Assembly: GCA_947462335.1 (NCBI GenBank)
Contig: OX381721.1
Location: 10,181,910 to 10,245,909, forward strand
Reading direction: 5' to 3'
Source: Harmothoe impar
Lineage: Eukaryota > Annelida > Polychaeta > Phyllodocida > Polynoidae
DNA: 64,000 bases
Below are positions 36,742 through 49,568 of the stretch, in pieces (the stretch's first letter is position 1; every line of letters starts with the position of its first letter). The notes beneath the pieces are model-generated. The model ran no database searches, was not told the origin of the DNA, and saw only the letters and a program-made list of their open reading frames with translations. The position numbers and the translations under genes were made by a program.

Positions 36742-39154
36742 TTCCTCATGTTGTGGATTTACTAACTAAATCGTGCCCCATTGTTCGGGTTTCTACTATT
36801 CACTGAAGCTGCATAAGATCACAATAAGGATATGAATGCAAACATTAAGCCTATGATATGTAATGCAATTAATCTGTACATGTTTGTCCTTAGATACATC
36901 ACTCCGTGATGCCTCAGGAAACACATGGCAATTGGGACTGACTCCAGACGGATGTCATTGTTGAAGATGTTATGAGCACCCCACCTGTACAACTACGACG
37001 TCACCTGCTATTTCTAAGAAAGGGCAACAATTGTAGCCACAATCCATGAATATAATGCTCCATTTCAGGTGAGCACATCACTGTGTTGGAATTCGTGGCC
37101 AAGTCAAGTGTCACCCCGCCCCACCGAACCTTTTAAGGGTAGCCCACTGGTTACATGTCTGATACCATTTTGTCGTCATGATGCATTCAATGTGTGTTAT
37201 CCGCTTGACGAAGAAGGTGGATTACTGCGTTTTGACTGTAAACTGCTTTAGTACAATGACTTGGAGGTGTAAGAGGTGGGGGGTTTATAAAACATCGTGT
37301 AGATCATGCTCAGCTATAGCTATATTTGCAAACATCTCATATCAGGAGATTCACAGGACAGTTATCTTTCAAATAGTGTCTTTTAAAATGCAGGATTTTG
37401 AGGTTATATTTAAGTATTTGTCGGTCACACTTCAGAAATGTCCAAATACTTTAGGAAACTTTTCTGAAAAGTCACCCTCTCTTGCTCTATTGGTCTATAG
37501 TAAGGACAGGATGTTATACAGCATGTATGACGTACAGGACATTAACTATCTCAGATAGAGGGTTACCCATCTCAGATACATGAAAAATAGTCTTTTTCAG
37601 TTGTGACATCTTTTCATTGTTACAGTGATGGTAGATGCCATGTTTGCGGGTATTGACGATCTCCACTCCAATTGATTTTGCACATGGTGTGTACAGGGAA
37701 CTAAATACACATGTAATATAACTTTGGTTGTTACCTATCTCAGAAACAGGATTACCCATCTCAGATACACAATTACCTATCTCAGATACACAATTACCTA
37801 TCTCAGATAGAGCACCGTCATGCAGATTTATAAGACATTTTATCCACACGAATCAATTGTGGGAATAGCACGACCATAAGGGAACAGTCTTTTTTTAAAC
37901 AAAGGGGAGGAGGGGGCACATTAATAAATGTATCGAATACATACTTCCTTGGTCATTATGTTATTAACGCATGTTTACTCAGGATACGATGTTGACAATC
38001 GACACCACATAAAACGTGTATGAGAGACATTAAATCACATTGTTCAATGAAAATATTTTGTCCAGAAGGTTCACTTAGTGGGAGGGGGCTTTCTCTGAAT
38101 ATTATTGTGCAATTCAGAAAGTTGTCCCAGGAACATCATTAAATTGCTGTGCTAGCTAAAGTGACTAAAATATCGTGGCCAAAGATCGTGATGTTTTTTG
38201 GCTGATTGCATGTTTGCCTTATCTGAGGAAGAATGACTTTGTACTTTATGACGTCACAGACATGTGACGTCATCACATGAAAGACGTAGGTGTATTACAC
38301 TTGTCCAATGCGCCATTCTGTCAGAGAATGACACTTGTAAGTATCACTGTGACCTTGAACTTGAAGCCTTCCTTGGTTTGGGCAAGCACGGCTCTTAGCT
38401 TGGAACCAGCTAACAGGAACCAGAACTGGAACCAGAATGTATCCTGGGAGAACTCCAATCATACATTCTGGTTCCTGATCACTGGTTCCAAACTACCACC
38501 AGGACATGCCTAATCCCAGCAAAATCCAGATTCAATGTCATAGTGGTAGTTACCAGAGCCTTCCTTCAGAAGGATCTGGGAATGAGAGTATAGGTCTAAA
38601 TGCTCGTGATGTTACGGATGATATACTACAACAGCAATACGCACTATCCTATATCTAACGGGTCTATGCGCCTTTGTGCACTTGTAAGTTACTGGTATAT
38701 ATACTTACCTCTAAATTGGAAAGATTGAGATCTATTACTCCTCTATATATTGAGGTCATCAGTAAGGGAATGTTAATCATATAATTATGTGAGTGCTCGC
38801 TCCAAGTGATTCTCCAAACCCTTCAGTAAAACGAAATAAGCTAGGTATGAAGTCCCTCCACCCAGGAGAACGCCCGCAAAGTACCAAATCTGTGAATATT
38901 TCCATGAAGTGTGTGTCTCCAACGAACTTTATCACCACCTTTAGGTGCCAATAACCTTCTGACCAAAACTATACATTCAAGCATTGTTATAGCGTTGTAT
39001 AACCGACTGTGACTATGAATTCATGGTCCTGACATGGGGTTCATTTCACATTTCCTAAAATCTGTTTCAATGACCTTCTTCACCTAGAACCTCTAGATCT
39101 GTGCAGAATCTTAATCAGGAAAAAGAGAAATATTCCATTTCACTATTTCGATAA

Positions 39155-40186
39155 CTATATGGACATCGACCCATATTAAAACAAAAATTAGCAGCTTTAG
39201 GACTTAGTGAAAAAACTCTGAAATTTTTCTCGAATTATTTGACAAATAGAAAACAACGCACAATAGCTAATGACATAATTTCTAACTCGAAAAATATAAC
39301 GTATGGTGTTCCCCAAGGCTCAGTAATGGGTCCTGTCTTATTTTCTATTTACATTAATTCACTTGCAAAAGTTGCGGATTTTAATATTACACTGTATGCG
39401 GATGATGCCGTTATATGTACAACCACTGTCGATGCAATGGATGAAGCCCTAAGGAGAGTTTCACAATGGTGTATAAATAATTCCCTGACTATTAATGCTA
39501 AGAAAACACAGTGGATGGTTTATAATAATATACATAAAGAAAAGCCTATTTTTGTACTTAATAATATAACATTAGAACAAGTAGATGCTTTCCCATACCT
39601 AGGCCTCACGTTGGATCCTGAATTGAAATTTGTAACCCATCGCAAAAATACTGTTAATAATGTTAGATATAAGATAATACAACTGGGAAGAGTGAGGAAC
39701 TATGTGGAAGAGGAGGTTGCTCTTGATGTTTATAAGACAATGGTTCTACCAAAACTTGATTATGTCGATTATGTATGGGATAGGGATAATAAGGGTGAAA
39801 ATCAGGAGCTACAGTATTTACAGAATAAGGCTCTAAGGATTGTTTATAAAGTTAAATTGGGAAAAAACCCGAGATTTAATACGGTTATGTTACATAATGA
39901 AGGCAATTGTAGGTTACTAGGGGATAGACGTGACATGCATCTTTTAGCTTTTGCTCATACCCTTACTAAGATCCCTGGTCTGATTGACAACAGGAATTTA
40001 CCTACAAGAAGAAACCAAGGTATAAGGCTATCTGTGATACGTTCATTAAAACCAATAGTCCTACGAAGTGCAATATATAGAGCCACATCTAGATGGAATC
40101 AGCTAAAACCTGAATATACACTAATTGCTGACCTCAAGGCTTTTAAACTAGCTATTAAGAAGAACTATAATGATTGTTTTATGTAA
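39155..40186 (+). pseudogene. reverse transcriptase, C-terminal part, of a CR1/Jockey-group element
   Basis: The frame is open from 39155 to TAA at 40184-40186, about 343 codons, with no start of its own. Visible motifs: LAALGLSEKTLKFFSNYLTN before the catalytic core, PQGSVMGPVLF at about 39311-39343, the catalytic YADD at 39395-39406, then FPYLGLTLD and the downstream LPKLDYVDYVWD and LQNKALRIVY region typical of non-LTR elements. The endonuclease and the first RT motifs are missing through 5' truncation. The lack of stops suggests a fairly recent insertion. Assignment beyond the broad CR1/Jockey/Daphne group is not possible by eye. Confidence 0.9.
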
Positions 40187-40500
40187 GAATCTCTTTTTTA
40201 TTGGAAAAATGACATATTACTCATTTTGAAAGACATAATTGTACACTACTCTCATCTCATCTCATCTCTCATCATTTAATATAAAGGATTATTAGTGACA
40301 GGACGAGATGTACTCTCCTTCTCTATGAGTAATATATGACAGCCATAATGGTAGCCATACTGTAATTTATGAGAATTATGTAATATGAAATAGTAAATGA
40401 AAGGGCCCTAGCGTAAAAAACGCAATGCGCGGTAGCTAGGTATAATGCATTCTTGTAATTGTATTATTTTAACCCAATAAAACACTTTAAAAAAAGAAGG
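39155..40500 (+). mobile_element. 5'-truncated non-LTR retrotransposon insertion
   Basis: The unit is the end of a reverse transcriptase ORF, a 3' UTR of about 300 nt with a CTCAT tandem (40254-40276), AATAAA near 40477 and a short A tail. ATTCCATTTCA occurs just outside both ends (39132-39142 and 40504-40514), with looser similarity beyond it, as expected for a diverged target-site duplication. Length and gene content fit a dead-on-arrival CR1/Jockey-group copy. Confidence 0.8.
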
Positions 40501-42656
40501 AACATTCCATTTCATTACCATAGCGATAATGATAGTAAATCCAAAAATACCATCTTTTCTACTGTAAATCTGCAGTACATTCTACATGATATAATTATGG
40601 AGGAGGTGGTTGGGCCTCAGCAAATTATTTATTTGGAAATAGAGGGATAAATACTAGTTTATTGTCATATCCAAATTTTCTGTAATATTTTTCATGCGTA
40701 GCAGATAGCAAAAGCAAGTTCAGGAATGATGGTTGATATCACTGCTAGGACAAAGTCTAACTGGCACAGTTACAGAGTTGTTTTCTCAAAAAGGTGAGTA
40801 TAGAAATGAGTGACTGTATATGAGGGGGAAGTTATTAACTGTATGTAGAATTTACCATTTAATGTGGAAATATGTAAGTAATCTATAGAAATTGGTACTC
40901 TGCCACAGGACGTGTATATAGTAAGACATGTGGGGAACCATGTACAGGTGGAAGGGGGTAATTCCTGAAGGGTTCACAGCTAGCACCCTGGAAGTTGTCT
41001 GCAGGTAGCACCTAATGGGGATAATGGGGTAAGCAGGATTGGTAGGCCCTCCCTGGAGGTGTGGCCTAAATGTATGATGTACCTGTATTGCTATACATGT
41101 GCTTGGATTAAAAGGGATCTTGCATGGGAGTTAACTGGCAGCTGTCTTGGGTTTCATTCTGCATGGGGGCATTTGCCCAGCTATATCTCAGTTTTATGTC
41201 CCTTTGGTTACGCCCATTCTAAAGATGTTGATGTCACAATAGTACACCTTGTAACGTATGCCGTTGGACATTATAAAAATACGCCATTTCACTCCACTGG
41301 AAATCTCATTTTCTGTACTATGATTTATTATCATGCGAAGTTACATACGGAATAGTATGCTTACTGAGCTGTCAAACATAATCTTGATATAGGCCATTTT
41401 TGTCCGACACTCTCATATTGCGTATGAATAGACAAATGATGTTTGCCCTATGAACCTGGGAGGATAACAACACGGTCTTCTAAACTTTGAATCGGGCACA
41501 ATAGATGTGCTTTCTAAGGCAATGGTTTAGCCATTTAATGATTGCATAGCGCCTCAAAAGCGTCTTAGCTATTAGTCCTACTGATGCAGCAATACAGGGC
41601 TGGCGAGTTACTCACCAATACTGTGTTGGTGGATCATACCTACCCTTTTTAAGGAGTGAATCGATAGCGTTGGTATGATGCAGGTGAGTTACTCACCAGT
41701 CCTGCATCATGCGTGATAGTAACAGAGGGAATAGTGCATCAACGCATTATGCTGCCCACGAGGGCTAAAGAGGCAGCGGGGGATAAGCCAGAAGGCAAAG
41801 ACCTTAATAAGGATGTCCTTCCTCTACTGAGACCACACCTAAGTATCAAATGTCAAAACATGGCGTTACGTTTGCAGATGGGTGTCAGATGTCTAAACTC
41901 TTTTGTGTAGCTCTGGAATGCAGCTTGCCCATCCTAAACATAAAGGCCTATATAGTGAACCCCCAATGCTTGTATTATACAGTAAAGTTAGACATTGGTT
42001 CTCACTTTGTACACAAGGAGGCAGATTTGTATGACTGAGGCGGCGTCCATTTTTTTAAACTTAAAAATAGCGTAAACCATAAACTTCCTCTATGGCCAAC
42101 TCAGGGAATATTATTCTTTGACAGAGTTCGCGAACTATAGTTATGTAGGGTTATCGGTTATCAGTTGATAACGCCAATTTGAACAAAGGCTCTCAGTGGA
42201 CAATCCCCACATATTTTGTTTATAATATTATTTTCTTACACATTTATGGTCTACATCCAATAGTGTCATGTACAGAATTAGATATAAAGTACTAATGCAA
42301 CAAGAGTTTAGAAAGCGAGTATGTGAAGAACTTATTGAAGGTATCTGCTACTGAAATGGGAATATCAACGTGCTAGACATCCATGAGAAGTGTCAAGGGT
42401 TTTTTACAAGTTTTTTCCCCTATATAGTGTATAAGTCAAAAGCGCTGATGTATGAATGAGTGACAGTTATAGTGTTCACTTATCTACAGTGGCCGTCAAG
42501 GGTTACCAAAAAAAACAAGTATTTTATAGTTATAATTTATTTTTCTAGGCCGCTCAAGCAATTTCTCAAAAACAGGTGTTTTATTTTTGCTGTCAACCAC
42601 AAAAGTTCTTGCTATTAACTGTCAACATTGACCGGGGAGAGAAAGCCGAATTATCG

Positions 42657-42805
42657 CTATGGCCTGTCCGTAGGTGAATTGCTGCCCAGAAAGGGTGCTT
42701 CGTGTCGGGCGCGTGCATAACCCTTTCTGCAGCTGTTCAATATGGCAGGTAGCCATAGAGAAGGGGTCATCTGTGTGGCCTGAAACGGAGCTTCCTCTCT
42801 GAAGT
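42657..42805. repeat. direct repeat, copy 1 (GCGCGTGCATAACCC)
   Basis: Shares TGCTTCGTGTCGGGCGCGTG, CATAACCCTTTCTG, TTTGTGTGGCCT-like and AAACGGAGCTTCCT words, in the same order, with 43810-43945. Class unknown. Confidence 0.7.
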
Positions 42806-43809
42806 TTCAAATCCACTTCCGATATAACTATGATTATAGATAAATGCATATTTATTTATGAATTATACGGCATTTCCACTATTAAAGTAAGATATTTGGA
42901 ATGCAGTTTGATCGTTGCACAGAAAGTAATTCTAACACTATCGGTATAGATCTGCTCATGCCTGGAAATCTCCCAGGTACCACACACTACAACATTCCTG
43001 TGGTCATTGACCCTGGCATCAAGCTGTAGCCCCTCCAGCATGCCCACATGATAATGCCCACATGATAATAGCACCACTACCAACGTAGTAAATACCTTTC
43101 TTGGTATCCTTGCCTCTAAGGACCCCACTCCCACACAATGGCACTCATGTCGACTTAAGAGCTCTCCGACATCCACTTTTCATGTTAATGCCAAAGATAT
43201 TGCTTCAGGGAGTGGCTGTGGCTGGGTGGGAGCTATAGGGCTTAGCCCCCCCCCCCCCCCCCCCACCGCCCCGCCCTCCCTCACATAAAACGGTTAAATA
43301 ACCAAGTGGTTTATGTAACATGATACCAGGGGCGCCACTACTTCATCCGAAAATGCTACCAAGAAATCAAAATTAAATGAATGTGTTGAGTATTGTCACA
43401 GAATATAAGAAATCGCGCTATCATAGTGAGGGCCCTCTTGTTCTTTCCTCATGGTTTCGGGGAGAGGGGGGGGGGGGGAGGGAGGGTTGTCGGGGTCGGG
43501 ATGGGGGACGAGGCGATCTTATTTAATGGGTGGGAGGTTGCCCGGCGGGATGAGTGTGGGCGTGTGTGGGATTCTTGAATTTAATGTCTATTAATAACAG
43601 TTCCTCCGGGTGTGCCGAGGAGACATCTCCAAGGGAATTGTGTATGTTTGTTGTTCGACTCTTGGGGTCGCACAAGAGCCTCGGGATCAACGGCAGCAGG
43701 AAAAAAAGGCTAAATCATATTTTCCGCGTCACTGCATTATACGGGACACACCTATGGAAAGTGTGCAACGCTAAGGTCAAGGGCATCTTGTCACCTGTGA
43801 ACTTTGACC

Positions 43810-43945
43810 TATAGCCTGTCCATATAGATGTGATCCAGAAAGGATGCTTCGTGTCGGGCGCGTGCATAACCCTTTCTGTTACTGTTCATTATGGCATAGA
43901 GAAAGGGTGATTTGTGTGGCCTCAAACGGAGCTTCCTTTTTGCAT
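43810..43945. repeat. direct repeat, copy 2
   Basis: Second copy of the 42657-42805 repeat in the same orientation. A TA-rich GGCCTGTCC-like word precedes both. Confidence 0.7.
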
Positions 43946-46825
43946 GGCTACTCACATACCCGGTAGTACCATGCCCAATATGAGTAATGGGCATGGTTAT
44001 GTTGCATCACTGAGGTATGCTTATAACTATGATAGTGCTGATGCCTAGGTTGCAATAGGGAATATTATCAATAATATACAACGGACAGCTAAAAGTTAAC
44101 TTGCCAAATTTCAGTGATATCCTCTAGAAAGGCGGAGAAAATCATTCCTCATAAACCCAATCCTAGTGGATATCTACTAAGATTTCTGTTATGATCATTC
44201 CCTATAACATTAGAGAAAACAACATTCTAAAGTATTTGCCAAAGAGAAACAAAGCTCTGTACCCTGACTTGAATACATATGAAGATCGAATCACCGTACA
44301 CTATACCGGGACACTATATCTATAACCACATTAATATTTTAAGACCACTTCAGCACTGTCATACCTTCTGCTTATCCATACACATATCCCCCTAAGTCTA
44401 ATACTCCGTATACACTAAAAGTCCCACCTGTCCCCAAGCACCAGCAGGCATACCAAGTACCCGCTAACCATGCTGCACCATAGAACACAGTGCTTAACAC
44501 TAAACTATCAATGTCATAAAGTATACAAACTAGCTCAAATCTGCTGCATCAGCGCAACTGCGTGTGAGCATACATAGCTTTTTAGTATAGACACAATGTA
44601 GGGGAACAGCGGTGGTGTCACCGAACGGGAGGTCGGGGAACTAATGCGGATAGCTGTGTCCAGATTCTGGGTACGTGGAACCTCAGGTGGCCGGAGATGT
44701 GGATGTGAATATACCCAAGGTTAGAAAAAAAAAACTAGGAGGGTGGTTTCTTTTTTCAGGAAGGGATTTAAGGAGCATTGTCTAGACACTTTGTACACAC
44801 TGTATCTCTTCTACTCTCCGCACGTGGGGTTGGGCACACATCAGGATATCATAGCCAGGCAGGCTTTAAATCCAGTCAAACTGTGATGTAGGAACACTGA
44901 ACCACATTCCCCTAGGGAGCGGTCATTTTCTCGTTACAGGTAAGGGGGTACTAGTAGTATTTTTTAGCACATGTACGCTGAGATGTGTTTACTCCCACTC
45001 GAGATGGACCAAATATTTGCTGTTCCCCACCCATGGTTAAGATTCATCGCGGCCTATCCCTATGATGTGTATGAGACGTTTAGCTTTTTGGTATCCTCCC
45101 CTAATCCACCAAGCCCTGTTGGTAAAATTGGCCGCTCCCTTATAGAATTGTAGCATAGATTAAATGTAGCAACCATGCGGAAAGGATAGTCCTTGAGGAA
45201 ATGATACTGCCTTTAGCCACCAGGTGGGCGCCATTATAGCATTTTAAGATTTTTGCTCTAAAGCTTCCAAAGTTGGAATGTAAGAAGAACGTTTTAGAGC
45301 ATAAATGGGTGTCTTAGATGATATTCTTTGCAATGGAAACATGATTCGCATTCCAGATAGAATAGCCAAACAATTACAATGATAAAATGGCAATGGTTAT
45401 CCAGCTCAAATAGAATACAATTACCATTGCTGGATCAATATTCTGACATAAATAGTGAAAATATATGATACACCGATGTTGATATAATACCATAAGATGG
45501 TGGTGATATTTAACGTTGTGACGCATGTTGGAAAGACATGAACTGTTTTACATTTTTAGAATTCCTTGCCAAATGACATGGATGAAGAACCGACTACTGC
45601 ACGGTCACAGAATAAAGTACCGGTAGATTGGTGTATTCTCGGGAGCAGACCTTGTTGCTAGGCAGTTTCACAAAGGGTCTGGCTACAATATTATAGGCAA
45701 TGACTGTGCTGTTTTCTCATCGAACAATGGACTTAGAGGTCTACTGAGAATACAGCCAGGAAAAGTTGGTCGGGGGGGGGGGGGGGCACAGACTGGATAC
45801 CACACTTTCTATAGTTAAAAGTCATACCACGGGTAATTCTCAGGGGACACACAGTCGATAGTTGGATATATTACTTCTTCTTTTGTAGAATTGCAACAGA
45901 GTGTAAAGTCACATGACAGCACTGTATAAACTAACGCGGGAATAACAGGCGTTCTTTTACACATACTGCCGAGGTCAAAGTAGTGGAGCGATTTACTGAT
46001 GTACGTTCTAAGCAAATCACTGTCATGAACACGTTTTTGTGAGTCACGGGAGTGTGAAAATTCTCCAGGTGTTTCGTAAGTGGAAGGCAATTTATTTTGC
46101 ATTCACCTAACCCTGATCAGATACCATGACTAAGTTGAGGAGATGGGCAGCACAATGGACGGCTCAAAATGAAATTAAGTTCTGAAAGGAGCGAACGATA
46201 GGTCATGCAGTTAAAGTTCCCTGAAAAAGAAATCACCGTGAACTTCAGTAAGCCAGTGCAATGAAACTTCATTGTTTCCCTCACAGTGAACTCTGTCTTC
46301 TGGGTAGTATGCCTTTTCCTTTTAGGTGGCAGCCTGGTTCATATGAAGACTTTTTGGAAGGTTCTAAGTTGTAAAACGATGTAAATGCCAATGATATTAA
46401 ATATATGATGATATTTTTCAATATCTTAATTCATTATGACATTAAACATGTGCAGATGCAATTTGAGGGTCATGACTTTTTCGTAAATATTTAAAGGTTT
46501 AGTTGTTGGTGATACGGAAAGTAATTATTGTTACACCATAGACACCCATCTTGTGGTAAAAAGAAAGATAGATGATCGATTAACCTCATTATATCACAAG
46601 AGGGGGGGGGGGGGACTTTCTGTCCACATCTCGCTCTAGAGGAGTAACCTCCTTCTGACCCCTATGATTGATCAACGCGCTGGCCTTTCAATGGCCTTTC
46701 AAAGCCAATGGCACCCCCCCCCCCCCCCCACCGCCAAGACACCCAATCCATGGTACCTGCTTTAAGATAATGATAAAGACCACCCCTTAAGCTTTAAATA
46801 TTGCTACATGATCAGCAACAGAAGG

Positions 46826-46971
46826 AGTGGGCGGATTTAGGTCGGGGGGGGGGTGCGTACCCGGCGTGCCCCCCCCCTATTTTGTTGTACATTTTAATGT
46901 AAAGTTTTTTCAAGACCCCCAGTACATTCCCTATACCAGCCCCTTTCCCGAAATCCTGGATCCGCCCCTTG
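46826..46971. mobile_element. short element with GGCGGATCCAGGATTT-type ends
   Basis: The left end (GGGCGGATTTAGGTCGGGG) and right end (inverse of GAAATCCTGGATCCGCCCC) are inverted repeats around a short AT-rich core with G and C runs. Right-end-like pieces recur at about 9797, 17660 and 34160. Probably a widespread MITE. Confidence 0.55.
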
Positions 46972-47929
46972 ATTGTTGCTGTAGGGGTACCAATATGTGG
47001 GCCTTTAATGTCATGCAATGGTACGAAGAACCCCTTTTCGGAGAATGGGTACCCATATATATATACATTATCCGCTCACAATAGAAAAGAAGGCCGACAG
47101 AGTGCTTTGTCCATTTACAGTGGTGTGAGTATGTAGAGGGGAGGGGGAGGGGCTGGAGGCCCCAGACGGAGCACCGCCGACCTGAGCACCTGAGCTGGCC
47201 ATCTTCCATCTCTCTGTCTGACCTCACACCTAGTTCACCTGACCAACCTCCTCCCCCCTCTCACCAACCTACTCCCACAACCTATAATGCCATCTCAGCC
47301 GGTCCCAGTCAATGGGCATGACGTATAGAGATGTCACAGGGCCAAGGTGGACACTTCCAGTTCCAACTAGACACAGCCTTCGGGGGAAGCCTGGCAGGGG
47401 AAGGTATCAGGAAGACTGGGCCTTTGGCTGAGGTGATCTGAGGTACCAATGGCAAGTAAACTATGGTTGGATGCAGTGGTTATATAGCTATGTCCGTCAG
47501 TATGGCTGGTCCAGGAGCCCCCAGGGCAATATCCCAACCAGGGCCTCAGGCAGGTTGGTGGGTCAGTGGCTATGGTAGAGACCACAGGCTAGGAGGCAGG
47601 TAGAGATTTCTTTTCAGACCACTGACCACCACCACCACCCATGGCCTACAGATTGTATTTATACATATATACTTATTAGCATACACCAGGGCCTCATCGC
47701 AGCCCATTCATTCATAGCCCGGCCAGATATGCCTGCCGCATGTATGTACGTGTGGTAGGTAGGTAGTGCGCCTGTGGGGAGGACCCACTGTGCCTTTTTG
47801 TGCAGCATACATATGGGGACAGCGACTGTGACGGCTCCCCTCTCTCTCTCTCTCATCCACCGAGACTACTACATATACACAATATACCCGCCAGCCAAAC
47901 TCGACCAGCGCCACCTAGTGCCTTCCATG

Positions 47930-48172
47930 CAGCCGCCCAGGGGCAGCTCCACGCATGCGCCACGTGCTCTGCTGACTTCCGGTGAGTTCCGACGCGCGGT
48001 GCAGCTTGGGACCGGAGCAATGGAGGGGATCGAGTAGGGAGGAGCAGGAGAGGTTCTGGAGAAGGGAGAGTCACATCAGGTTAAGGAGTTGAACTTTAAC
48101 ACAAAACCTTAATAAGGACCACAGATCACTCACGCTGGAGGAGCACTCTCAGGCTCCCACCATTCAGAACAG
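47930..48172 (+). promoter_or_regulatory. possible TATA-less promoter and untranslated first exon
   Basis: Within 35 bp lie ACGCATGCGC (NRF1-like, 47951-47960), CACGTG (47961-47966) and ACTTCCGG (ETS-like, 47975-47982), a combination common in animal CpG-type promoters. The sequence after it is locally GC-rich and ends at a strong donor, AACAG|GTAAGC (gt at 48173). No long ORF starts here, so it would be a 5' UTR exon. Inferred from motifs only. Confidence 0.35.
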
Positions 48173-49333
48173 GTAAGCATCGTTCTCTCTGCATAGTTAT
48201 AGGTACATACTTGACACTGCAGTGTGTTATTCACTGTGCATGACCTCCGTGGTCACCCCCAGACTCTCAGTCACTGCCAGGCACGGCACAATGCCCAGTG
48301 TGTGCAGATGGGTTTATTACAACGCCCTGCATGTGAGTTTATGATTCATATACATTGTCTGAACCCAGGATTTAATATTTTTCGCATCCCTCCTTGTGCT
48401 TTTTGCTACAGGAGACTAGCTATAACCATGGCAACGTGAAGGGGAAACCCCAAAGTTTTCTCCTGGAATTCAATTTCATAACTTGAATATTGGTTGTTTT
48501 AGGTGGGATTGTGAATGTAAAAAGCTTATATTTCTGATTAAGAGAGAGAGAGTGATCTTTTTATCATACACTTCCAGTTTCATATAACATATAGATATGA
48601 AACTGGAGGCTTTTTAGATACTGATATAATTCGTATATATATATGAATTTTATAAGTGTCCAAAAAGCTTCAAATGCTTTTAGGTACAATAACTGGAGTC
48701 TGGGAAGGTATGGAGGGAAATGTTATGACATCTTCTCATGACCTCTAAAAATTCAATATCATAACACAACAACACAGAAGTGTCCTGTACCTAAGTTGTG
48801 AAAACTTAACCTGTCACCTCCTGGGCTTGTATTAGATGACCCATAAACAGTGGAGATGTCCCCTACACTGGAGGAGCCCACACTGTATGGGTGCTGGTGT
48901 TATTATAAACATAATGTATAGCACACGTACACAGGCAGGTATATGTGCAGGGGCTCACGTAGATCATCCTTACCGCTTGGCTGCTCACATGCACCTAGCA
49001 TAGATACCCCTTGCCATCATTGGCAGCAGTCAAGAGGAAAGGATCATCCGCGCATCACTAAACATCTCAGTGAATCCTCCAATGATGAATTTCAGATTTA
49101 CCCTTTTGGCAGATAACGTCAGATATGTATACATAGTGTCTAAGATGTTGATTGATGGAGACCGTGTTTTATGTGATGGAGTTAAGGTCTAATGCCTAAT
49201 GCAGCCATCAGCCCAGTCGGGGGTTACTTATAGTGATGTTTATAGTACACTTTACATAGCACTGTCGGGTGCTTTGATTGTCAGGTCGCTTTGAATGTTG
49301 AGATAACATTTCTTCTGGTATCTTCTTCAACAG

Positions 49334-49568
49334 CTCATCTGTGTTAGCTATTGTGAAGGAATGTTGTAATAATGACGCTCAGTTATTTGATATTATATTA
49401 GAAATTGGACTCTGTGGGTGTATCACTGAACTACATGGCACTCAGGCCTGTAAGCTGACACCGACACTGAAATGTACAATACTTGAGACAGCAAGTAAAT
49501 ATAGTCTTCTTGAGAAATTACAAGACATTCTGATATTGCAATACACTCCCTATTTAGGTGTGGCTTGA
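49334..49568 (+). CDS. possible coding exon of an unrecognised host gene
   Basis: After a good acceptor (tcttcttcaacag) the frame is open for 77 codons to TGA at 49566-49568. It encodes a helix-rich sequence with ordinary amino-acid composition (CNNDAQLFDIILEIG, then ETASKYSLLEKLQDILILQ). This looks coding and vaguely like a helical-repeat protein, but I recognise no family. It could be the last exon of a gene starting at the promoter-like cluster near 48 kb, or end earlier at a weak donor. The mobile element at 50086 lies only 0.5 kb downstream. Confidence 0.4.

Larger units (their letters stand above)
34991..39154. other. intergenic spacer
   Basis: No gene is supported. It contains repeated TTACC(C/T)ATCTCAGATA words (37560-37810), a TGACGTCA pair (38249-38272) and a GGAACCAG hairpin (38399-38489). 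Confidence 0.5.
40501..47929. other. intergenic spacer with dispersed repeats
   Basis: No gene was recognised. It holds an inverted pair of GAGTTACTCACC words (41605-41690), two copies of a GCTTCGTGTCGGGCGCGTGC repeat (42657-42805 and 43810-43945), a poly-C run near 43250 and a GGATCCGCCCC-type palindromic repeat at 46826-46971. Confidence 0.5.

Noticed and set aside
45560..45660. Possible short exon after a tttttag acceptor near 45.56 kb
   Set aside because: Only about 30 codons, no matching donor or partner exon; too weak to annotate.
46812..47018. Minus-strand ORF with RIQDFGKG
   Set aside because: It is the translated end of the GGATCCGCCCC-type dispersed repeat, not a gene.
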